DNA from: an uncultured Pelagibacteraceae bacterium
GTDB lineage: Bacteria; Pseudomonadota; Alphaproteobacteria; Pelagibacterales; Pelagibacteraceae
Assembly: GCA_902583585.1 (NCBI GenBank)
Contig: CACHWN010000002.1
Location: 1 to 64,000 of the forward strand
DNA length: 64,000 bases
Direction of reading: 5' to 3'
Positions within the stretch are counted from its first letter, which is position 1. Each line of letters begins with the position of its first letter. The translations under genes and the position numbers were made by a program. Below the pieces are notes generated by a model, which worked only from the letters and a program-made list of their open reading frames with translations, did not search any database and had not been told where the DNA came from. This document shows, in pieces, positions 24,611 to 33,483 of this stretch.

Positions 24611-25601
24611 CAGTGCTTTTCTTTTGATAAGCCCTAATAATTTTAGAAACTAATGGATGTCTCACAACATCATTATGATCGAACTCTACAATTTTTATTT
24701 CTTTTAAATCTTTCAAAATATTTTTTGATTTAATAAGTCCTGATTGAGATTTATTAATCAAATCTATTTGAGAGGGATCTCCATTCACAACTAATTTTGA
24801 ATTTTCTCCAATTCTTGTTAAGAACATCTTTATTTGAGTTTCAGTTGCATTTTGTGCCTCATCTAAAATAGCGTAACAATTCTTCAATGTTCTCCCTCTC
24901 ATAAAAGCTAAGGGCGCAATTTCAATTTCTCCCGACTCAATCTTTTTGTCAATTTTATCAGCTCCAAAAAGCTCATATAAAGCGTCATAAAGCGGTCTAA
25001 GATATGGATCTACTTTTTCTTTCATATCTCCTGGTAGAAAACCTAATTTTTCTCCTGCCTCAACTGCAGGTCTTGAGAGTATTACTCTATCGATTTTTTT
25101 TTCCATCAACATTGTAACTCCTACTGAAACAGCGAGAAAACTTTTTCCAGTTCCAGCCGGACCTAACGACATCACAATATCATTTTCTTTTAAATATCTT
25201 ATATACTCTGATTGTTTTTCAGATCTAGCTATAACAGACTTACGAGGCGTTCTAATTAATTGTTTGAAAGATTTTACGTTAGATTTTTCTAATTCTAAAT
25301 TTTTTTTCACTGATAATAATATATCCTCTTTTTCAATTATTTTTGTTATAAAATACTTATTAATCAAAAATTCAATAGCTTTACAAAAAATATCAATATT
25401 TTCCTTTGATCCCTTGCAAGTTATTGAATTTCCTCTGAAAAAAACATTAGTGTCGGTCAATTTAGATAGTTCCTTCAAATTTTGATCAAATTGGCCGACT
25501 ACAGACATAAGCATCTCATTATCTGTGATTTGTAAATTATGGGTTTCATTATCTATTTTTTTAATGATTAAATTTTGGTCTAGTTTACTTATTTCTGACA
25601 T
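24597..25601 (-). CDS. PhoH-family ATPase
   Basis: GPAGTGKSFLAVSVG, RPAVEAGEKLGFLPGDMKEKVDPYLRPLYDAL, LDEAQNAT. Confidence 0.93.
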   Translation of the reverse strand: MSEISKLDQNLIIKKIDNETHNLQITDNEMLMSVVGQFDQNLKELSKLTDTNVFFRGNSITCKGSKENIDIFCKAIEFLINKYFITKIIEKEDILLSVKKNLELEKSNVKSFKQLIRTPRKSVIARSEKQSEYIRYLKENDIVMSLGPAGTGKSFLAVSVGVTMLMEKKIDRVILSRPAVEAGEKLGFLPGDMKEKVDPYLRPLYDALYELFGADKIDKKIESGEIEIAPLAFMRGRTLKNCYAILDEAQNATETQIKMFLTRIGENSKLVVNGDPSQIDLINKSQSGLIKSKNILKDLKEIKIVEFDHNDVVRHPLVSKIIRAYQKKSTDDKD

Positions 25602-25603
25602 CT

Positions 25604-26938
25604 TTAAGCTGCGAACTCTTTTTTGTTTTTATTTTCTAAAATTTTTCCAAATAGAGTACCTTGATTTACATCAACAATTTCCACCTCTCTTATTTTTCCT
25701 CTTAAATTCTCTGTACTTTCGACAATGACAGAGTTAGAAAACTCGTCCCTTCCAAAAAATAAATTTTTATTGTTCATAGAATTTTCAAACATGACAAGCG
25801 ATTTCTTATTTAAAAGATTTTTTCTGTACTTCATTTTAATTTCGTGAGCTAATTTTTGAAAAGAAAATAATCTTTCTTTAGAAACGTAATCATCAATTTT
25901 TTTCATTTTTGCGGCTGGTGTTCCTGGTCTTGGACTAAAAATAAATGAGTATGTATTAATATATCCAATTTCTTTTAGTAGTTTAATAGTATTAAGAAAA
26001 TCTTGGTCTGTTTCACCAGGGTATCCTATAATAAAATCACTAGAAAATTCAATTCTACTATTTACGAGCTTGAGTTTTTTTATTAAGTCTAAATAATATT
26101 TGATCGAGTGTTTTCTATTCATTTTTTTTAAAATTTTATCGGAACCGCTTTGGACAGGTAAGTGGATTAAAGGCATTAATTTAGTTACTTTTTTATGAGC
26201 CTCTATTAGATCTTCTGAAAAATCTATTGGATGTGAAGTGGTGTACCTAATTCTTTTTATTTTATCGATTTTTGAAATTTCTTCTATTAAATGAGAAAGT
26301 CTTTTACCATTATAGCAATATGCATTTACATTTTGACCAAGAAGATTAATTTCGCGAGTACCATTTTTTACAAGATTTAATGTTTCGTTTATCAATTCAT
26401 CAATTGACCTTGAAAACTCAGGCCCTCTTGTGTAGGGAACAACACAAAATTTACAAAATTTATTACAACCCTCCTGAATTGTTAAAAAAGAGGAAACATT
26501 ACTATCTGAATTTTTTGTAATATTTAAATTATCAAATTTTTCTACGACATTAAATTGTGTTGAATTAATTTTTTTATTTTTTCTTTCAATGTCAATTATA
26601 GTTTGGTTTAATTTATGATAAGACTGCGGGCCTACAACTGCATCTATATATTTTTCCCTATTTAATAAAATTTCACCCTCCGCTTGAGCTACACAACCAG
26701 TTACTATAACTATTGGTTTCTTTTTATTTTTAAACTCTTTTTTTATTCTTCCCACATCATGGTAAACTTTTTCAGTAGCTTTTTCTCTTATGTGACATGT
26801 ATTAAGGACGTAACAATTTACATCTTTCAAATTATTTGTTTTTTGGTAGTCAATTTTATCTACCAGATCATATATACGATTGCTATCATATTGATTCATT
26901 TGACAGCCAAATGTTTTTATGAAAATTTTTTTTTTCAA
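25604..26938 (-). CDS. miaB: tRNA-2-methylthio-N6-dimethylallyladenosine synthase
   Basis: KTFGCQMNQYDS, EGCNKFCKFCVVPYTRG radical SAM, LLGQNVNAY, TRAM domain. Confidence 0.96.
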   Translation of the reverse strand: MKKKIFIKTFGCQMNQYDSNRIYDLVDKIDYQKTNNLKDVNCYVLNTCHIREKATEKVYHDVGRIKKEFKNKKKPIVIVTGCVAQAEGEILLNREKYIDAVVGPQSYHKLNQTIIDIERKNKKINSTQFNVVEKFDNLNITKNSDSNVSSFLTIQEGCNKFCKFCVVPYTRGPEFSRSIDELINETLNLVKNGTREINLLGQNVNAYCYNGKRLSHLIEEISKIDKIKRIRYTTSHPIDFSEDLIEAHKKVTKLMPLIHLPVQSGSDKILKKMNRKHSIKYYLDLIKKLKLVNSRIEFSSDFIIGYPGETDQDFLNTIKLLKEIGYINTYSFIFSPRPGTPAAKMKKIDDYVSKERLFSFQKLAHEIKMKYRKNLLNKKSLVMFENSMNNKNLFFGRDEFSNSVIVESTENLRGKIREVEIVDVNQGTLFGKILENKNKKEFAA

Positions 26939-26939
26939 A

Positions 26940-27359
26940 TTATTTCTTAATTTTTGAGCCGTATAATTCTAACTTATGGTCTACTAAATTATAACCAAGC
27001 TTCTTAGCAATTTTTTTTTGAAGTTCTTCAATATCTTTATCAACAAATTCTAGAATCTCTCCACTGTTAATATCAATTAAGTGATTATGATCATCATTTA
27101 TTTCGTATCTCGCCTTGCCTGCTTTAAAATCATGTTTAATTAAAATACCTGACTCTTCAAACAACTTAACTGTTCTATAAACAGTTGCTATACTTATTTT
27201 GTCATCTATTGAAGAAACTCTTTTGTGTAACTCATCAACATCTGGATGATCTCTTGAGCCGTAAACCTCTTTAGACTCCGAAAGGACTTTAGCTATGACT
27301 TTTCTTTGATCAGTAAGTCTTACACCTTTTTCTTTACATTTTTCCTCAATAATACTCAT
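26940..27359 (-). CDS. Fur-family regulator, Fur/Mur type
   Basis: RLTDQRKVIAKVL, ATVYRTVKLFEESGIL, DHNHLIDINSGEILEFVD; lacks CxxC after the HNHLI motif, as in alphaproteobacterial Mur/Fur. Confidence 0.88.
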   Translation of the reverse strand: MSIIEEKCKEKGVRLTDQRKVIAKVLSESKEVYGSRDHPDVDELHKRVSSIDDKISIATVYRTVKLFEESGILIKHDFKAGKARYEINDDHNHLIDINSGEILEFVDKDIEELQKKIAKKLGYNLVDHKLELYGSKIKK

Positions 27360-27367
27360 AGCGTAAT

Positions 27368-27751
27368 TTAACTTAAATATATGGGCTTAATCAATTTTTT
27401 TTCAATTAATTTTTCATTTAACAATTTTTCAATATTTTCTTTGTCAAATAGCTTTAAATCGGTATTTTTAAATCCATATAACTTAATCTTTTTCGAAATT
27501 TCTAACCCTTTTGCTACCGCTAAAGCTGTTCTGACACCTGAAAAACTGCCTGGTCCTTGATTCACAATTACACTAAAACTCTCATCAAGTTTTACTTTAT
27601 GTTTATTTAAAAAATTCAAAATTTCAGACACAAGATTCATTTTCAATTTATTTTTGTTATCAAAAATGTGAATAAAAAAATCTTTATTTATTCTTAAACC
27701 TAATTTATCATTCTTACCAATGCAATTAATTATTAAAAAATTATTAATCAT
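27368..27751 (-). CDS. tsaB: Short TsaB-like protein (tRNA t6A biosynthesis), middle region apparently missing
   Basis: NQGPGSFSGVRTALAVAKGL signature, C-terminal PIYLS; 127 aa only. Confidence 0.8.
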   Translation of the reverse strand: MINNFLIINCIGKNDKLGLRINKDFFIHIFDNKNKLKMNLVSEILNFLNKHKVKLDESFSVIVNQGPGSFSGVRTALAVAKGLEISKKIKLYGFKNTDLKLFDKENIEKLLNEKLIEKKLIKPIYLS

Positions 27752-28775
27752 ATCAATATTTATTATATCGTTTCAGGTCAATCAATCAAATTTGTTTGCT
27801 GAAAAAAAATTTACTTTTGACGATTTTGGTTTAATTTCAATAATGTATCATAGATTTGATGAGAGCAAATATCCTTCTACAAATATACAGATGGATGTAT
27901 TTAAAAAACAGTTAGATATTATTACTAGTGAGGGAATAAAGTTTATTCATCCAAAAAATTTTAAAAAAAGTCTTTACGAAAATAAAGAAGATAGGAAAAT
28001 TTTGTTTACGGTTGATGATGGTTTGTTATCTTTTTATGAAAATGCATGGCCAATCTTAAAGGAAAGAAAAATTCCTTTTATTTTATTTGTTAATACTAGA
28101 GAGGTTGGTTCTTTTAATTATATGAATTGGGATCAAATTCTTGAACTTCATAAATCTGAATACGTAGAAATAGGCAACCATAGCCATTCACATGAGTATC
28201 TTGTTGACAAAAATTCTGATTTTATTAAGGACGATATTTTGACATCAATTAAAATATTCAAAAAAAAGTTAGGAACGAATTCTGATTTTTTCTCATATCC
28301 TTTTGGAGAGTATAGTTTAGAGTTCAAAAAAATTATAAAAGACCTAGGCTTTTCTTATGCATTTGGTCAACACTCTGGTGTTATCGATGAATCAAAAGAT
28401 TTATGGGAACTACCTAGGTTCCCCATCAATGAAAAATATGGAGAAATTAATAGATTTAATACCTTAATGAAAACTCTTCCGTTTAAATACAAAAGTATTT
28501 CACCCAAAGATAGATACTTATTGCAAGCAAATAATCCTCCGAAAGTAATTGTAGAATTTTACGAAAATATAAAAAATTTAAAACAAATTAATTGTTTCTC
28601 TAATGAGGGAAACAGATGGAGAAACTCAAAAATAGTTTTTATTAAAAACAACACCCTAGAAATCGAAATAGCTGAAAAATTTATAGGTGAACGCGGTAGA
28701 ATTAATTGTTCTCTAAAAGAAAGTAATGGTTTTTGGAGATGGTTAGGTGTGCAATACGTAGTGAGCGAAGAGTGA
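27720..28775 (+). CDS. Polysaccharide deacetylase (NodB-homology) family protein
   Basis: Signal peptide, YHRF, FTVDDGLLSFYENAWPIL, NHSHSH, SYPFGEYS motifs. Confidence 0.9.
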   Translation: MQLIIKKLLIISIFIISFQVNQSNLFAEKKFTFDDFGLISIMYHRFDESKYPSTNIQMDVFKKQLDIITSEGIKFIHPKNFKKSLYENKEDRKILFTVDDGLLSFYENAWPILKERKIPFILFVNTREVGSFNYMNWDQILELHKSEYVEIGNHSHSHEYLVDKNSDFIKDDILTSIKIFKKKLGTNSDFFSYPFGEYSLEFKKIIKDLGFSYAFGQHSGVIDESKDLWELPRFPINEKYGEINRFNTLMKTLPFKYKSISPKDRYLLQANNPPKVIVEFYENIKNLKQINCFSNEGNRWRNSKIVFIKNNTLEIEIAEKFIGERGRINCSLKESNGFWRWLGVQYVVSEE

Positions 28776-28776
28776 A

Positions 28777-30318
28777 CTAAGAATTCAACTCTATCTGTTT
28801 GACAGAATTAACTAGTCTAACTGGCTCAAAGTCTGATAATCTATTTTGAGTTATAATTTGATTAAGTATTTTAGTATATTCAGATCCCGTTTGAGCATAG
28901 TTTTTAAGAGTATCAGTTAATGCTAAACCAGTTATACTTTTATTTTTGTTTCTTAGTTGTCTTCTTTTTTCTCTAAATTTTAAATAACTCTTATGAGTAT
29001 TTAAATTATTTTTATAAGCTTTTACTGAAGCACGTAAAATTGGAAACTTTAAAATTTTATGATTTTTATCTCCATCTCTTTTTAAAGGTGCTATTCCTTG
29101 CCCATCCCAAGTCCATTGTCCGAAAATTGCGTTACCTTCTAAAGCAAATCTAGATGTTCCCCATCCGCTTTCTTTTGCAGCTTGTGCAAGGGCTATTGAA
29201 ACAGGTATCATGTCCATTCTAAAAATTAATTCATCGAGATCACCTTTTTTAACTTTGTATTCTAAAAGTTTCTGTCTTAACCATTGTTTTTCAGTATCGG
29301 TTGTGAATTTTTTTTCTATTAATGTTTTAAGTTTTTCTCTATCATCAAGTATTTTTTCATTTTCAGCTACTATTAAAGGTAGGACAATTTTGATAAATGT
29401 TTCTTTTTTTAATTGCACACTTTGCAAATTATCTAAATCTCTGGGGAACTGTGTAAAGTAAATTGGCTTTACTAATTTTTCGTTTCTTACAGTTCTTAAA
29501 TCATAATCCACATCTTTAAATAATTGAATAACTGTCTTTGTTTTTAAGTTTAAATCAGGTAAAATTACTTCCGCTACATTGTTTCTTTTGACTTTAAGCT
29601 CAGGTTTTTTTGATTCCTTTTTTACTTTGGGTTCTAATTTTTTAGTTTCTTTTTTAATTTTTGTTTCGGGTTTTTTTGTTTCCTTTTTTACTTTAGTTTC
29701 TAATTTTTTAGTTTCTTTTTTAATTTTTGTTTCAGGTTTTTTGGCTTCTATATTTTTACTTATGAAATCGTATTTCTTATAAGCGTTATATCCAGAATAA
29801 ACTGCTGTCGTAACTCCAACAATTAAAAAAAAGGCTACTATTACATTTCTAGCGCTTTTTTGGTCAATTTGTTGATTGTAAATAGAATTAAATACATCAG
29901 TGAAAAGGTTGCCAAAAAAATTAATTACAGTACTCCCTAATTTTGGCAAAACATTTAATAAATTAATCCCAGCAGATCCGATTTTCTTCCAAATGTTATT
30001 TACACTATGATTAAATTTTCTAGACGTATCGTGTTTATAATTTTCTACTCTCCTGAAAAATCTATTTTTATCTTTGATTTTTTCCTCTTTGTAATCTTTG
30101 ATGTTTAATTTTAATCTAGTTACAGGTTTTACAAAGTTTTCTTTAAAAAAATTAGTTTTAAATTCTTTTGGAATAATAATTTTATTCTTTTTTAAAATTA
30201 ATTCAATTTGACCAGTTGTTAAATTTTTTCTATTTTTAGTATAATCTTGGATCTCTTTTACATTGTAAATGTATGCAAGTTCTAATAACTTATCTCTATA
30301 ACTTAATTTTTTTTTCAT
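28777..30318 (-). CDS. Membrane-anchored glucosaminidase (Bax/FlgJ-like) with Lys/Glu-rich repeat linker
   Basis: IPVSIALAQAAKESGWGTSRFALEGNAIFGQWTW, C-terminal glucosaminidase domain; single TM then KKETKK repeats. Confidence 0.85.
   Translation of the reverse strand: MKKKLSYRDKLLELAYIYNVKEIQDYTKNRKNLTTGQIELILKKNKIIIPKEFKTNFFKENFVKPVTRLKLNIKDYKEEKIKDKNRFFRRVENYKHDTSRKFNHSVNNIWKKIGSAGINLLNVLPKLGSTVINFFGNLFTDVFNSIYNQQIDQKSARNVIVAFFLIVGVTTAVYSGYNAYKKYDFISKNIEAKKPETKIKKETKKLETKVKKETKKPETKIKKETKKLEPKVKKESKKPELKVKRNNVAEVILPDLNLKTKTVIQLFKDVDYDLRTVRNEKLVKPIYFTQFPRDLDNLQSVQLKKETFIKIVLPLIVAENEKILDDREKLKTLIEKKFTTDTEKQWLRQKLLEYKVKKGDLDELIFRMDMIPVSIALAQAAKESGWGTSRFALEGNAIFGQWTWDGQGIAPLKRDGDKNHKILKFPILRASVKAYKNNLNTHKSYLKFREKRRQLRNKNKSITGLALTDTLKNYAQTGSEYTKILNQIITQNRLSDFEPVRLVNSVKQIELNS
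29598..29750. repeat. In-frame tandem repeat, 66 bp period (22 aa, with 11-aa subrepeat KKETKKPETKI/KKETKKLETKV)
   Basis: TCTAATTTTTTAGTTTCTTTTTTAATTTTTGTTTC at about 29633 repeats at about 29699. Confidence 0.9.
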
Positions 30319-30321
30319 AAT

Positions 30322-30870
30322 TTAATTTGCTTCTACAGAATTAACCTCTTTTACGTAATGCTTCAAAAGGTTTTGAACTCCTTGTTTTAAGGTCATCAAA
30401 GAACTAGGGCAACCAGAGCAGCTTCCTTGTAATTCTACATTCACTACTCCATTTTCAAAAGATTTAAACTTTATATCACCACCATCTCTTGCAACCGCGG
30501 GTCTTATTTTAGTATCCAAGACGTCAATTATTTTTTTTATTGTTTCATCATCATCTTCTTTTGTAATTTCAGATTTAATATTTCCTTTTAAAATTGGTTC
30601 ATCATTTTTTTCAAAATATTCATTTATATGAGAGATTACCATTGGCTTTAACTCATTCCATGTTACATCATCAGTTTTTTTAACAGATAAGAAATTTTTA
30701 GATAATAGAACTAGCTCAACACCTTTGAATTCTAAAAGCTCCTTTACAAATTTATTGTCCAAATTTTTGGACTTAGCTCTTTGAAACTCCTCAGTCCCAG
30801 CAGCTGAAATTATTTTTTCTGAGAGAAACTTGAGTGAATTAGGATTTGGTGTGGATTCAGTTTGTATCAT
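30322..30870 (-). CDS. NifU-like Fe-S scaffold/carrier protein (Nfu family)
   Basis: MIQTESTPNPNSLKFL (Nfu N domain), VARDGGDI, GSCSGCPSSLMTLKQGVQNLL (CxxC). Confidence 0.95.
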   Translation of the reverse strand: MIQTESTPNPNSLKFLSEKIISAAGTEEFQRAKSKNLDNKFVKELLEFKGVELVLLSKNFLSVKKTDDVTWNELKPMVISHINEYFEKNDEPILKGNIKSEITKEDDDETIKKIIDVLDTKIRPAVARDGGDIKFKSFENGVVNVELQGSCSGCPSSLMTLKQGVQNLLKHYVKEVNSVEAN

Positions 30871-30882
30871 GTGAAATTTATA

Positions 30883-31887
30883 TTATATCAAACCTACTTT
30901 TTCACGTATATTTTTAAGGTTTTCCTCAGCGATATTATTGGCTTTTTCTTTGCCTTTTTTCAAAATCTGTTTCAAGTGGGTTTTATCGTTTAAAAGCTTT
31001 TTGATTTCCTTCCCTATTGGCGTTATCTCGCTAATTAAGATTTCTGATAATTTTGTTTTTAAAAATGAGTACTCTTTTCCGGATACTTCATTTAAAACGG
31101 TTTCTAATTTTTTTTTCGATATTTCAGAATAAATACTCAAAAGATTTAGTGCCTCCGGTTTTTTTTCCAAATTTTCTAAATTTTCGGGTATAGGCTCTGA
31201 GTCAGATTTAGCCTTTTTAATTTTTTTTATTATTTCATCGGCACTATCTTTTAAATTAATTCTTGAGAAATCAGACTCTTCTGATTTACTCATTTTTTTT
31301 GTACCATCTCTTAAGCTCATCACTCTAGAAACGTTCTTTGGTATTAAGGGTTCAGGTATAGGGAAAAAGTTTTTACAATTAAAATCATTATTAAACTTTT
31401 GGGCTATATCTCTTGAAAGTTCTAAGTGTTGTTTTTGATCTGCTCCAACAGGAACATGAGTAGCTTTATAAAGTAAAATATCAGCTGCCATTAGGTTAGG
31501 ATAAATGTATAATCCAACACTCGCTTTCTCTTTATCCGAGCCGGCTTTATCTTTAAACTGTGTCATTCTATTTAACCAACCTATTCTCGAAACGCAATTT
31601 AGAATCCATGCCAGTTCGGTATGTCCTGGGACTGAAGATTGATTAAATATTATACTTTTATTTGGGTTCAAACCAGTAGCTAAAAAACTTGCAATAGTTT
31701 CTAGAACATTATTTTGTAATTCATCAGGGTTTTGAAAAGTAGTAATAGCATGTAAATCTACAACGCAGTAAATACACTCAGTTTCATTCTGGAGAGAAAC
31801 AAAGTTTTTTAAAGCCCCGAGATAATTTCCTAAATGTAAGTTACCAGTTGGTTGAACACCAGAAAATACTAATTTTTTTTTGCTCAT
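30883..31887 (-). CDS. trpS: Tryptophan-tRNA ligase
   Basis: SGVQPTGNLHLGNYLGAL, PVGADQKQHLELSRDIA, KKMSKS. Confidence 0.97.
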   Translation of the reverse strand: MSKKKLVFSGVQPTGNLHLGNYLGALKNFVSLQNETECIYCVVDLHAITTFQNPDELQNNVLETIASFLATGLNPNKSIIFNQSSVPGHTELAWILNCVSRIGWLNRMTQFKDKAGSDKEKASVGLYIYPNLMAADILLYKATHVPVGADQKQHLELSRDIAQKFNNDFNCKNFFPIPEPLIPKNVSRVMSLRDGTKKMSKSEESDFSRINLKDSADEIIKKIKKAKSDSEPIPENLENLEKKPEALNLLSIYSEISKKKLETVLNEVSGKEYSFLKTKLSEILISEITPIGKEIKKLLNDKTHLKQILKKGKEKANNIAEENLKNIREKVGLI

Positions 31888-33414
31888 TTAGTTCGTTTTA
31901 TAATTTTTTATTTTTAATAATCCAAATAAATAACAAGATAACAAATAAATAGTTCCTACGAAACCTACAATAATTAATAAATAAAATGATTTAAAAATGT
32001 ATGTATAATCAAGATATGTTGAATACTTATCTAATACATAATCAAGGACGAATGCCATAATTGAGGAAGAGATAATAATCTTAAAGATGTTTTTATAAAG
32101 TTTCGTTTGCAAAAATAGAAGTTTATTTTTCATCAGTAAATAGAAAAATATTAGTACGCCTACCCAAGTTGAAATAGAAGTTGCGATAGGAATAATCAAA
32201 AATCCTAGTTTGTTAAAGAAACTAATACTAATCATAACGTTTAAGAAAACAATAAAAGAGGATATATAAAATGGCGTTAAAGTGTTTCCTCTTGCAAAGA
32301 AAAAATTAGCTAAAATTTTTATTAAAGCAAATGCTATAACTCCATAGCCGAAAAACATTAATGCTTTTGAGGTCATTTCAACATCCTTAACAGTAAACGA
32401 TCCATATCCAAACAATCCATTAACTATCTCCTCTGAGGAAATTATTAAACCTATACTCGCGGGAACTGAAAGCAACAAAGATAATTGCAAAGATTTATTC
32501 TGAATGTCTGAAATTTTAGAATATCTTTTGGATTGAAATGCTTTAGAAAGCACTGGCAGCGAAACTGTTCCTACTGCTATTCCAGCAATAGCTAGATTGA
32601 TTTGATATACTCTATCTGCATAGTAAAGATATGAAACTGCGCCGGATTGGAATGATGCAATTATTGTGCCCACTAAAATATTAATTTGTGTAACACCAGA
32701 GGAAAAAATACTTGGTAATAATTTTCTAAAAAAAAACTTTACTTTATTATTAATTCTAAATCTTAATTTAATATTAGGTCTATAAAACTTTAGAGTAAAA
32801 AAAATTAGAAATGTTAATTGTATTACTCCAGAAAGTGTGACGCCAAATGAAAGTTGTTTAGCAATATTTAAATCCAGAACATATGAAATAAAAATACTTA
32901 ATATAAGAATTACATTTAAAATTATTGGTGCAGCAGCAGCAGCTGCAAATTTATTATTTGAGTTTAATATGCCTGAAAAAAAAGATGATAAGCTTACAAA
33001 TAATAAAAAAGGGAAAGTAATTCTAGTAAACTCTACTGCTAGATCAAACTTTACATTATCAGCTGCGAAACCAGGAGCGATCAAGTAAACCAAGAAAGGA
33101 GTAAATATTTCTGCTAGTGTTACTATAAACAATAAAATTAATAAAAGAAGATTGAAAACATTGTCAGCAAATTTTTTACCCTCTTTTTGGTTTTTTAATT
33201 TTGCTGATGTGTAACTTGGTATGAAAGCAGCATTAAATGTACCTTCTGCAAATAATCGCCTAAAAGTATTTGGTAATCTAAAAGCAACAAAGAAAGCGTC
33301 AGCAAAAATTGAAGCTCCTAAAAATATTGCTATTAGTATGTCTCTTAGATAGCCTAAAATCCTACTTATTATTGTAAAAAAACTAAATATTGAAGCTGAG
33401 GAAAGCAAGTTCAT
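31888..33414 (-). CDS. murJ: Lipid II flippase MurJ
   Basis: Multi-TM; GYLRDILIAIFLGAS, ADAFFVAFRLPNTFRRLFAEGTFNAAFIPSY. Confidence 0.95.
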   Translation of the reverse strand: MNLLSSASIFSFFTIISRILGYLRDILIAIFLGASIFADAFFVAFRLPNTFRRLFAEGTFNAAFIPSYTSAKLKNQKEGKKFADNVFNLLLLILLFIVTLAEIFTPFLVYLIAPGFAADNVKFDLAVEFTRITFPFLLFVSLSSFFSGILNSNNKFAAAAAAPIILNVILILSIFISYVLDLNIAKQLSFGVTLSGVIQLTFLIFFTLKFYRPNIKLRFRINNKVKFFFRKLLPSIFSSGVTQINILVGTIIASFQSGAVSYLYYADRVYQINLAIAGIAVGTVSLPVLSKAFQSKRYSKISDIQNKSLQLSLLLSVPASIGLIISSEEIVNGLFGYGSFTVKDVEMTSKALMFFGYGVIAFALIKILANFFFARGNTLTPFYISSFIVFLNVMISISFFNKLGFLIIPIATSISTWVGVLIFFYLLMKNKLLFLQTKLYKNIFKIIISSSIMAFVLDYVLDKYSTYLDYTYIFKSFYLLIIVGFVGTIYLLSCYLFGLLKIKNYKTN

Positions 33415-33483
33415 AGAAATCTAAATTAGGCCATAAATTTATAGTGAATTAATTTTCTTTATATTACATACTCATAAAATAAA

